A DNA stretch of 64,000 nucleotides from Streptomyces cadmiisoli (GTDB lineage: Bacteria > Actinomycetota > Actinomycetes > Streptomycetales > Streptomycetaceae). The position numbers and the translations under genes are program-made. Below the pieces are notes generated by a model. The model was not told the DNA's origin and ran no database searches. It was given only the letters and a program-made list of their open reading frames with translations. Below are positions 43,662 to 51,263 of the stretch, in pieces. Where the stretch lies: the NCBI RefSeq assembly GCF_003261055.1, contig NZ_CP030073.1, positions 8,432,001-8,496,000 of the forward strand, given 5' to 3'. Every line of letters starts with the position of its first letter. Position 1 is the stretch's first letter.

Positions 43662-44660
43662 ATGACCGACCCGGCCATCACCGCGAACGGGCTGCGCAAG
43701 TCCTACGGCGACAAGACGGTCCTCGACGGCGTCGACCTGACGGTCGCGGAAGGAACCGTCTTCTCCCTGCTCGGCCCGAACGGCGCCGGCAAGACCACCG
43801 CCGTCAAGATCCTCTCCACCCTCATCTCGCCCGCCCCGGCAAGTGGCGAGATCCGCGTCGGCGGCCACGACCTCGCCGCATCTCCGCACGAGGTGCGTGC
43901 CGCGATCGGTGTGACCGGGCAGTTCTCCGCTGTCGACGGTCTGATCACCGGCGAGGAGAACATGCTCCTCATGGCGGACCTGCACCACCTGCCGAAGGCG
44001 GAGGGGCGGCGGGCCGCCGCCGAACTGCTGGAGCGCTTCGACCTCACGGACGCCGCGAAGAAACCCGCCCACAGCTACTCGGGCGGCATGAAGCGGCGCC
44101 TGGACATCGCCATGACGCTGGTCGGCAGCCCGCGGATCATCTTCCTCGACGAGCCGACCACCGGCCTCGACCCCCGGTCCCGTCACAACATGTGGCAGAT
44201 CGTCCGCGAACTCGTCACCGACGGCGTCACCGTCTTCCTCACCACCCAGTACCTCCAAGAGGCCGACGAACTCGCCGACCGGATCGCCGTGCTCAACGAC
44301 GGCAAGATCGTTGCCGAAGGCACTGCCGAGGAGCTGAAGAGGATCGTCCCCGGTGGACACGTCCGCCTTCGCTTCACCGAACCGACCGCGTATCAGGGCG
44401 CCGTCTCGGCACTGAACGAAGCCACCCCGGACGACGACGCACTGTCGCTGCAGATCCCCAGCGGCGGCAGTCAGCGCGAACTGCGCGCCGTCCTCGACCG
44501 ACTCGACGCGGCCGGCATCGAGGCCGATGAGCTGACCGTGCACACGCCTGACCTCGACGACGTGTTCATCGCCCTGACCGGCGGCGCCACCATCCCGAAC
44601 CAGCCGAACCAGCCGAACCAGCCGAACCAGCCGAACCAGCCGAAGGATGCTGTCCGATGA
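43662..44660 (+). CDS. DrrA-type ABC transporter ATP-binding protein
   Basis: 332 aa from ATG 43662 (AAGGAG upstream). The full ABC ATPase set is visible: Walker A GPNGAGKTT, Q-loop GVTGQFSAVD, signature SYSGGMKRRLDIAM, Walker B IIFLDEPTTGLDP and the switch region in FLTTQYLQEADELADRIAVL. The DrrA-type C-terminal domain (GHVRLRFTEP, DELTVHTPDLDDVFIALTGG) follows. At the extreme C-terminus a five-fold NQP repeat precedes KDAVR. It overlaps the permease gene by four bases (ATGA). The pair should export a hydrophobic drug or lipid. Confidence 0.95.
   Translation: MTDPAITANGLRKSYGDKTVLDGVDLTVAEGTVFSLLGPNGAGKTTAVKILSTLISPAPASGEIRVGGHDLAASPHEVRAAIGVTGQFSAVDGLITGEENMLLMADLHHLPKAEGRRAAAELLERFDLTDAAKKPAHSYSGGMKRRLDIAMTLVGSPRIIFLDEPTTGLDPRSRHNMWQIVRELVTDGVTVFLTTQYLQEADELADRIAVLNDGKIVAEGTAEELKRIVPGGHVRLRFTEPTAYQGAVSALNEATPDDDALSLQIPSGGSQRELRAVLDRLDAAGIEADELTVHTPDLDDVFIALTGGATIPNQPNQPNQPNQPNQPKDAVR
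44598..44642 (+). repeat. Five tandem 9-bp repeats encoding (NQP)5
   Basis: AACCAGCCG repeated five times in frame near the 3' end of the ATPase gene. Each unit encodes Asn-Gln-Pro. The repeat is perfect, so copy number can change by slippage without breaking the frame. Confidence 0.95.
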
Positions 44661-45442
44661 GTTCTCCGACCCTCGCCGTACGCGACTCGGCGACCATGCT
44701 GCGCCGCAATCTCCTGCACGCCCGGCGCTACCCTTCCCTCACCCTGAACTTGCTGCTCACACCGATCATGCTGTTGCTGCTCTTCGTCTACATCTTCGGC
44801 GACACCATGAGCGCGGGTATCGGCGGCGGAGACCGCTCCGCCTACATTGCCTATATCGTCCCGGGCCTTCTGCTGATGACCATCGGCTCCACGACGATCG
44901 GCACCGCGGTGTCCGTCTCCAATGACATGACCGAGGGCATCATCGCCCGTTTCCGTACGATGGCGATCCACCGTGGTTCGGTGCTCTTCGGGCACGTTGT
45001 CGGCAGCGTGCTGCAGTCCATCGTCAGCGTGGTCCTCGTCGGCGCCGTCGGTGCGGGTATCGGCTTCCGCTCCACCGACGCGACCGCCCTGGAATGGCTT
45101 GCGGCCTTCGGACTGCTCGCACTGGTCGCGCTGGCATTCACGTGGATCGCGGTCGGGATGGGCATGGCCAGCCCCAACGCCGAAGCCGCCAGCAACAACG
45201 CCATGCCGCTGATCCTCCTGCCCCTCATCTCCAGTGCCTTCGTCCCGGTCGACACCATGCCGGGCTGGTTCCAGCCGATCGCCGAGTACCAGCCGTTCAC
45301 GCCGGCCATCGAAACCCTGCGCGGGCTGCTGCTGGGCACCGAGATCGGCCACAACGGATGGCTCGCGATCGTCTGGTGCCTGGCTCTCACCGCACTCGGA
45401 TACGTCTGGTCGAAGGCGGTCTTCGACCGCGACCCGAAATAG
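44657..45442 (+). CDS. DrrB-type ABC transporter permease
   Basis: 261 aa from ATG 44657, overlapping the ATPase stop codon. ABC-2 family: six transmembrane segments (LTLNLLLTPIMLLLLFVYIF, YIAYIVPGLLLMTIGSTTIG, VLQSIVSVVLVGAVGAGIGF, AAFGLLALVALAFTWIAVGM, LILLPLISSAFVPVDTMPG and WLAIVWCLALTALGYVWSKA). The SNDMTEGIIARFRTMAIHRG coupling helix contacts the ATPase. With the DUF4097 protein it forms one transcription unit ending at the terminator 45488-45526. Confidence 0.93.
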   Translation: MSSPTLAVRDSATMLRRNLLHARRYPSLTLNLLLTPIMLLLLFVYIFGDTMSAGIGGGDRSAYIAYIVPGLLLMTIGSTTIGTAVSVSNDMTEGIIARFRTMAIHRGSVLFGHVVGSVLQSIVSVVLVGAVGAGIGFRSTDATALEWLAAFGLLALVALAFTWIAVGMGMASPNAEAASNNAMPLILLPLISSAFVPVDTMPGWFQPIAEYQPFTPAIETLRGLLLGTEIGHNGWLAIVWCLALTALGYVWSKAVFDRDPK

Positions 45443-45487
45443 CTGCCATGACGGCGCGGGCCGCCTCCCGCAACCCTGCCGGCCCCC

Positions 45488-45526
45488 GGGCGGCGTCCAC
45501 CGACACCCTGTCGGTGGACGCCGCCC
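45488..45526. terminator. 18 bp perfect hairpin between convergent units
   Basis: GGGCGGCGTCCACCGACA, loop CCC, then its exact complement. It lies between the permease stop (45442) and the end of the convergent DUF916 gene (45618), so it can serve both strands. Confidence 0.85.
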
Positions 45527-45617
45527 CATCTGCGTCAACGGTCGCCCGCCGGGCCCGAGCGGCACACATCCACGACCGAGAACACCTTCGGCCCGTCCGG
45601 GCATTCGTCCCGGCTGG

Positions 45618-46778
45618 TCACTCCGTCGTCTGTGCCGGTGACGCCGCCTGCGCCGTCGATCGAGCCGATGCGGGTGCCGCTGCCGGTGCCTGTGCCTCCG
45701 CCTTGTGAGCCTTCTCCTGGCGCAGGGCCTCAGCGACGGCTTCGCGCACGCGGGCGTCCTCGCGCTGCTTCCCGCGCTTTCGATTGCGGCGGGCGAGGAC
45801 GACGGTGGCGACGACGGCGCCGATCACGAAAAGTGCGATCACCAGCAGGATCCAGGGGACCGCCCAGCCGTGCGCGCCGGCCTCGACCGGATCCAGGGAA
45901 GTGGTGGAACCCGACGCGTCGGTGAGCAGTGGGACGAGATGGGCGGTGGCGGTCAGGCCGACCACGGGTGTCACGCCCTGCACGGGAACCTTCACCTTCC
46001 AGCGCTCCCCGGGGAGCAGTTCCGGCGGCGCCGGGATGTCGCCCGCCTGGGTGCGGAACCATCCGAACGGTCCTGCCACGGACACCGACTGCCGGGCCGA
46101 CAGCAGGGCGTTGCCGGTGTTGTGGATCGTGTACGACACGGTGGCGTCGCCCGTCGCGAAGGGGTTGGTGGTGCCTGAGTAGTCGACGTGAAGGTCCTCG
46201 ATGGCGAGCTTCGGGTCGAGTTCGCCGCTGACCCGCAGTTTGACCCGGATGCCAAGTCGGCGGTCCACATTGATGCCCTGGGCGTCGTCGGACTGCTTGA
46301 GGGAGGTCAGGATGCCGCCCACGTAGTCACCGGGTGTGGTGTTGTCCGGCACTGTGAGGGTGAACGGGATCTTGGCAGACTTGCCGGGCTTGATGACCAC
46401 GCTGTCGCGGTCGGCATGCACCCAGGCACCGATCGCCACGGACTTCTTGTCCTTGGTGACCAGGTCGAGCTGTCCCGTGTCGGTGGTGTAGCCGTCGGCC
46501 GCGTAGAGCGCGAGCCGCAGCGGGGACTTGCTGCGGTTGGCCACGACCATGGCGTCCTCGACCTGTCCGCCGGGGTTCACGGTGTAGCTGTAGCTGGATC
46601 GGTCGTCGCCGTAGTCGTTCGCGGCTGTCCTCACCGTCCAGGTGACGTCGCCGTCGGCGGCCAGGGCGGGACCCGCTTGGAGGCCCACGAGGGCGAGGGC
46701 CGCGAGCAGTACGAGGGCGGCGGTCCGGGTGAGAACGGTGACGGGGGCGGGTGTGCGGCGCGTCGTGGACGAACGCAT
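45618..46778 (-). CDS. DUF916-type surface protein, membrane anchored
   Basis: 386 aa from ATG 46778 with CAGGAG upstream. Signal peptide VLTRTAALVLLAALALVGLQ with cleavage after ALA. Residues about 45-290 carry the DUF916 (WxL-associated, peptidoglycan-binding) region: YSYTVNPGGQVEDAMVVANR, IKPGKSAKIPFTLTVPDNTT, PGDYVGGIL and IRVKLRVSGELDPKLAIEDL. A C-terminal transmembrane helix (PWILLVIALFVIGAVVATVV) and a basic, Ala-rich cytoplasmic tail follow. It is the third gene of a minus-strand set with a WxL-like phosphatase and a HupE-like protein, and probably anchors the phosphatase at the surface. Confidence 0.88.
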   Translation of the reverse strand: MRSSTTRRTPAPVTVLTRTAALVLLAALALVGLQAGPALAADGDVTWTVRTAANDYGDDRSSYSYTVNPGGQVEDAMVVANRSKSPLRLALYAADGYTTDTGQLDLVTKDKKSVAIGAWVHADRDSVVIKPGKSAKIPFTLTVPDNTTPGDYVGGILTSLKQSDDAQGINVDRRLGIRVKLRVSGELDPKLAIEDLHVDYSGTTNPFATGDATVSYTIHNTGNALLSARQSVSVAGPFGWFRTQAGDIPAPPELLPGERWKVKVPVQGVTPVVGLTATAHLVPLLTDASGSTTSLDPVEAGAHGWAVPWILLVIALFVIGAVVATVVLARRNRKRGKQREDARVREAVAEALRQEKAHKAEAQAPAAAPASARSTAQAASPAQTTE

Positions 46779-46851
46779 GTCGAGGATCTCCTGGAGCAGG
46801 GGGGCGGGTCAGGCACCCGACGGTGCCTGACCCGCCGTCAATCGGTTCCGG

Positions 46852-48822
46852 TCAGCTGCTCAGGGCAGTGATCGTGAGAGTGGCGCGGTAGCCGCCCTTC
46901 TCGACGCTGTCCGGGATCTTCAGATCCAGGTCGGCGCCGAGCTTGGCGTTGCCGCGCGGGTGGCCCTGCTCGGCGAAGCCGAGACCGCGCGAGACGGCCA
47001 GGCCCTGGCCGTGGTCGACGTAGCCGGAGGCCACCGGGTCGTTGCCCGTGGCGCCGGCACCGCCGTCGAGGACGTACGGAGTCCAACCGAGGTACGAGCC
47101 GGGGAAGGTGTTGTCGGCGTCGCGGAAGTCGCTCACGTTGGCCGAGATCGACCACGGGGCGAGCGACCGGCGGCTGTCCGAGACGACGATGGGGTTGATC
47201 TTTCCGTTCGCCTCGAAGTGGTCGCCGCCCTGCTCCTTGGCGGTGCCGAGGTCCACCAGGCCGTTGTAGCCGTCGATGGTCCAGCCGAACTCACCGGGAG
47301 CCGGGTTGGGGACGTTGACCTGGAGATCCTGCTTGTCGCCGTGGAACGGGTGCACCGTCACCTTGTCGACGACGGAGCCGACGGGCTGGTCGGCCGAGGT
47401 GTTGTTGCACCAGGCGCCCTTTTCGACGGCCGCGTTCGGGGCCGCGCAGGTGCCGCTGCGGACGTTCTGGACCACGAGCCTGTCGTTGCGTACCTGCACC
47501 TTGGCGTAGGTACGCACGTGCTCCTGGTTCTGGACGGAGTTGTACCAGTAGTTGTCCGGGTTCAGCGGGTCGGCGCCGTTGCCGGCGCCGCTGGTGCCGC
47601 TGCTGTCCGGCTTGGTGATGTCGTAGTACTTCGAGCCCGAGGCCGAGTTGGCGGTCACGTACAGGACGCCACCGGGGCCGGGGTAGACGTCAGCGGCATC
47701 CGGCTGCTCGTTCGGATCGGCCTTTTCGCCGTTCTTGATCATGTAGCTGCGGGAGTAGCTGTGGTCGTGGCCCTGCAGCACCAGGTCGACGCCGAGCTTG
47801 GAGAAGGTGGTCGGGAAGTCGACCCGCCGCTTCTTGTTGTCGCCGTCCTTGGCGTGCGAGGCCGGCGAGTAGATCGCGTGGTGGTAGACGAGGACCTTCC
47901 ACTTCGCTTCGCTGCCGTGCTTGTTGATGACGTCGGTGACGTAGTTGACGTGCGCCGCGTCACCGCCGCCTTTGGCCTCGTCGTAGCTGTTGCTGTTGAT
48001 GTCGATGAACAGCGTGTCCTTGTAGATGAACCAGTAGTCACCGCCGGACGTGGTAGCGGTCGCTCCGTCCTTGTAGTACAGGGGAGAGCGGTCGGTGTTG
48101 GGGGTGAAGTGGTGCTGCTCGTAGGCCTTGCCACCGACGTCGTGGTTTCCGATGGTGGCGACGACCGGGAAACGCCGCAGCGGGTCGGGCGCGAGGAACG
48201 AGTTCCACTGCGACTCGTTGTTCGCGCTCTCGACGTGGTCGCCGCCGGACACCAGGAGCTCGCTGTCCGGGTTGGCCGCGGTGGCGACGTTCAGCGTGTC
48301 CTGCCAGCCGGCCTGGTCCTTCAGCGTGTCGCCGGAGGAGCCGATCTGAGGGTCGCCGAAGAACAGGAAGTCGTAGTCGCCCTCGAAGTCCTGCGTCTTG
48401 AAGGAGTAGGTGGCGGACCAGCTGCCTTCGCTGCCCACGCGGTAGGAGTACTGGGTGTGCTCTTTGAGGCCGGTGATCGTCGCGTGGCGGTTGTAGCCGC
48501 CGCTGCTCGCGATGTTCGCCGCGCCCATGGCGTCGAAGGTGGCCGCACCGGCGGGGAACGTGTCCCCCACCAGCTGCGCGGTCGGGGCGACCTGGATGAC
48601 CTGCGCCGTGTCGGCCGAGGAGTACCAGGTCACGGTGCGCTGCGACTCGTTGGCGCCCACGCCGAGTATCACGCCGCTGAGCGTCGTGGACTCGGCGGCG
48701 CCGGCCGGTATGGCCATGCCGCTGCCCAGCACGACGGTCAACCCCAGAAACGCCGCAGTGGCCCCGGTGGCCATGTGGCGCCGCACAGGCCCAGGGGCCT
48801 GCGGGGAAGTGCTCGATCTCAT
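46852..48822 (-). CDS. Secreted purple acid phosphatase-like enzyme with WxL-like tail
   Basis: 656 aa from ATG 48822. Signal peptide with ATGATAAFLGLTVVLGSGMA and AGA site. An N-terminal fibronectin-like PAP domain (RTVTWYSSADTAQVIQVAPT) precedes the metallophosphoesterase core: FFGDPQIG, SGGDHVES, ATIGNHDVGG, LVYHHAIYSP and LQGHDHSYSRSY supply the dimetal ligands. The last 150 aa (RRSLAPWSISANVSDFRDAD, SYLGWTPYVLDGGAGATG, ADLDLKIPDSVEKGGYRATL) match the WxL-like domain found next to DUF916 proteins in actinomycetes. It should release phosphate outside the cell while tethered to the wall through the neighbouring DUF916 protein. Confidence 0.9.
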   Translation of the reverse strand: MRSSTSPQAPGPVRRHMATGATAAFLGLTVVLGSGMAIPAGAAESTTLSGVILGVGANESQRTVTWYSSADTAQVIQVAPTAQLVGDTFPAGAATFDAMGAANIASSGGYNRHATITGLKEHTQYSYRVGSEGSWSATYSFKTQDFEGDYDFLFFGDPQIGSSGDTLKDQAGWQDTLNVATAANPDSELLVSGGDHVESANNESQWNSFLAPDPLRRFPVVATIGNHDVGGKAYEQHHFTPNTDRSPLYYKDGATATTSGGDYWFIYKDTLFIDINSNSYDEAKGGGDAAHVNYVTDVINKHGSEAKWKVLVYHHAIYSPASHAKDGDNKKRRVDFPTTFSKLGVDLVLQGHDHSYSRSYMIKNGEKADPNEQPDAADVYPGPGGVLYVTANSASGSKYYDITKPDSSGTSGAGNGADPLNPDNYWYNSVQNQEHVRTYAKVQVRNDRLVVQNVRSGTCAAPNAAVEKGAWCNNTSADQPVGSVVDKVTVHPFHGDKQDLQVNVPNPAPGEFGWTIDGYNGLVDLGTAKEQGGDHFEANGKINPIVVSDSRRSLAPWSISANVSDFRDADNTFPGSYLGWTPYVLDGGAGATGNDPVASGYVDHGQGLAVSRGLGFAEQGHPRGNAKLGADLDLKIPDSVEKGGYRATLTITALSS

Positions 48823-48969
48823 GAGTTTCGTTCTCTGTTCCGTTGTGCACGCATGAACGTGCATGAATTGGAGAACTGCACGCTCACGCGGCAAGGTGTT
48901 GGTCTGGTGAATGAGAAACCGCTGCTTGGTTGAAACCTGTACAAGGACGGTAAAGACTGTCTCAAGGTC

Positions 48970-50178
48970 TCAAAATCCGGACACGCGTTGCACGAACCAC
49001 AGCAGTCCCATGACCGCAACGCCTGCGGATATCAGGCCCGTGGCCCACAGACCCGCCCTGAGTGAGCGGCGGCGCAGCAGGAACAGCACCGGGAACACGA
49101 CGGCGATGACGACCAACTGCACCACCTCGATCCCGACGTTGAACACCAGCAGCGACCACAGCAACGTCCAGGACCATGCCGCGTCGATGCCCAGCGCGCC
49201 CGCGAAGCCCAGACCGTGCACGAGACCGAAGCAGAACACGACACCCAGGCGCGACCAACCGGCCCGGTCCAGGCCGAGGTGACCGTGCTCCCTCGTTTCC
49301 AGGTCCGTGGCACGGCCGCCGTGCCGCCACAGTCGCCACAGGTACCAGCCGGCGACCACGGCGATCGACAGGGCGATGACCGGCTCGACCACGCGCGAGG
49401 GCACGTCCACGACGCCGAGTGCGGCCAGCATGAACGTCACGGAGTGCGCGGCAGTGAAGCTCGTCGCCGCCAGCACGATCTCCCGCGGTCGGCGCGAACC
49501 GGCGATCAGAGCAAGCAGGAACAGGATGTGATCGACCCCGGTCAGCAGGTGCTCGGCGCCCAGCCGGAAGAACTCCCAGAAGCGCTCGTACCAGGTCTGT
49601 CCCAGGGAGAAGGACGGGTGTGCGGCGTCGAGCGCAGCGCTGCCCGAGCGACCTTCGGCCTCGTACGTGACGATGGTCTTGACGCCCTTGACGTAGCCCT
49701 CCGCATCCGAGAACAGTCCGCTGCGCAGCGCCTGATCGCCGCCGCCGGGGCAGGACCAGTCAAGTCGCAGCCGGGCGTACGGCACACCCTCGCGCCGGTC
49801 CATCGTGAAGCGGTCGGCCTGCGACGGTGTGCAGGGCTTGCCCCCAGCGGTGACGGAGAAGCGCTCGGTGACATAGGCGACGGCGGAACGAGCATGTGTG
49901 TTCAGGGCCGCAGCCTGGTCACGGGCGTCACCGGACTCGAAGGCGGCGGTTCCCGCGCGGAAGAGGGAGTCGTCGTGTTGGGAGTCGGCGGCGGATACGA
50001 CGTACAGGTCGTACTCGAGTTCCAGAGAGGTCCGCAGGTGCCCCCCGCCGGACGTGGAGACTTGGGCGTATACGGTCGAGGAAAAGCCGTGCGCGGAGGC
50101 GGGTTGCTGCCAGACGCTCAGGGAGGCAATCACCACCGCGATGATTCCGACCAGGAAGCGGCGGACGTGCTGTGACAT
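48970..50178 (-). CDS. HupE/UreJ-family membrane protein with exported N-terminal domain
   Basis: 402 aa, ATG 50178 with AAGGAG eight bases before it. Signal sequence FLVGIIAVVIASLSVWQQ with cleavage after ASA. About 170 exported residues with two Cys (GGKPCTPSQ, LDWSCPGGG) are followed by seven hydrophobic helices. The HupE/UreJ_2 signature GAEHLLTGVDHILFLLALIA is present, as is HSVTFMLAALGVVDVP and FGLVHGLGFAGALG. Classic members are metal or disulfide-chemistry related, but this exported-domain type is uncharacterised. It heads a minus-strand unit with the phosphatase and the DUF916 protein (gaps of 147 and 73 bp), suggesting a joint surface role. Confidence 0.88.
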   Translation of the reverse strand: MSQHVRRFLVGIIAVVIASLSVWQQPASAHGFSSTVYAQVSTSGGGHLRTSLELEYDLYVVSAADSQHDDSLFRAGTAAFESGDARDQAAALNTHARSAVAYVTERFSVTAGGKPCTPSQADRFTMDRREGVPYARLRLDWSCPGGGDQALRSGLFSDAEGYVKGVKTIVTYEAEGRSGSAALDAAHPSFSLGQTWYERFWEFFRLGAEHLLTGVDHILFLLALIAGSRRPREIVLAATSFTAAHSVTFMLAALGVVDVPSRVVEPVIALSIAVVAGWYLWRLWRHGGRATDLETREHGHLGLDRAGWSRLGVVFCFGLVHGLGFAGALGIDAAWSWTLLWSLLVFNVGIEVVQLVVIAVVFPVLFLLRRRSLRAGLWATGLISAGVAVMGLLWFVQRVSGF

Positions 50179-50348
50179 GTGGCTCCTTCAGGTTTGCCAC
50201 TGCACCGTGCATGTCCCTGCTGAACCCGAACCGGCACATCGAAGAACCCTGGGCAAACAAGTGTGCCTACGCCGCCTCTCGGGTGGATCCGAGGCGGAGC
50301 AAGAGGTGAGATGAGAGCGCACCACTCACCACCCGGAGAACGATCACT

Positions 50349-51029
50349 TTGCGCTCCTCGCTTCGGTCGGTCGCGGCGCTGGCCGCGGCTGCCGCCCTTG
50401 CCGTACCCCTCGCCGCTTGCGGCTCCGGTGACGACTGGTCCCGCCCGCACCCCCGGCCTTTTGCCGTCGGCACCGCGGGACCGGGCTTCGTCGACCCTGC
50501 CGATCCGCCGGCGCCCGAATCGACCGCCACTCCGCGCCCCGGCTCGTGGTCCGACCTCCACCCGTCGAAGGGCTACCGGGTCGTCCTGGTCGCCTCGGGG
50601 GAGGACCGCCCGGCCAAGAACCTCGTGGCCGCGGTCCGGCAATGGGCGGAAGACGAGGACGTCGACCTCCGAGAAGTGATTGCCGAGCACCCGTCCGAGG
50701 CCGTGCCGAGCATCACCGAGGCACTGGACATGAGGCCCGACCTCATCGTCGGCGCGGGCAACGACCTGATCGACGCACTCGCGGCGGTGACCCCGAGTCA
50801 CCTCTCACAGCAGTTCCTCGTGGTGGGCGCGGAGCTGGCCGAGCCCACCGAGAACGTCACCGCCGTCGACTGGTCCGGTGCGTCGTTCCGTGGCGAGGGC
50901 CTGGGCATGTCCTCGACGTACGACCCCGCCTCCTTCACCGCCGCCCGCTGCGCCGCGGCCGTCCGAGCCGGGGTGGCGGCTGTACTGACCGGCGTGACGG
51001 GAATCGTGCTCTGGCTGGACGAGCACTGA
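50349..51029 (+). CDS. Putative lipoprotein with BMP-like binding domain
   Basis: 226 aa, start TTG 50349 with GGAGAA about ten bases upstream; no ATG or GTG fits the signal peptide. Lipobox LAAC after AALAAAAALAVPLAAC-type core (residues 8-24). A Pro/Ser/Thr linker is followed by an alpha/beta domain (YRVVLVASGEDRPAKNLVAA, VDLREVIAEHPSEAVPSITE, DLIVGAGNDLIDALAAV) recalling substrate-binding proteins of the BMP/PnrA type, but shorter. Divergent from the HupE-like gene. No transporter genes adjoin, so it may be a stand-alone sensor lipoprotein. Confidence 0.78.
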   Translation: MRSSLRSVAALAAAAALAVPLAACGSGDDWSRPHPRPFAVGTAGPGFVDPADPPAPESTATPRPGSWSDLHPSKGYRVVLVASGEDRPAKNLVAAVRQWAEDEDVDLREVIAEHPSEAVPSITEALDMRPDLIVGAGNDLIDALAAVTPSHLSQQFLVVGAELAEPTENVTAVDWSGASFRGEGLGMSSTYDPASFTAARCAAAVRAGVAAVLTGVTGIVLWLDEH

Positions 51030-51172
51030 GCGCTGAGGGCTGACTGATTCCAGCGAGTACGGGCCGGAAGACGCCGACGATGTAGCGCCGTGGTTTGCCC
51101 GAGCCGTGCCCGCGGTTCCGCTCTCACCTTGTCGAGAACGAAGGGGAGCGGGCGCGCCCTGGCCCGTCCACA

Positions 51173-51231
51173 GGAGCAGGCACCGCCGGGCCGGGACGTG
51201 TTCAACGTCCCGGCCCGGCGGTGCCTGCTCC
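51173..51231. terminator. 27 bp perfect hairpin, bidirectional terminator
   Basis: Arms 51173-51199 and 51205-51231 are exact complements around the loop GTTCA, giving one of the longest perfect stems in the window. It lies between the convergent lipoprotein (ends 51029) and exporter (ends 51264) genes. Confidence 0.9.
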
Positions 51232-51263
51232 ATTGTTCTTACGGTGCAGCAGTCCCATCGGTC

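Noticed and set aside
46960..48933. 657-codon plus-strand open frame opposite the phosphatase
   Set aside because: A Val/Gly/Arg-rich antisense shadow of the real gene.
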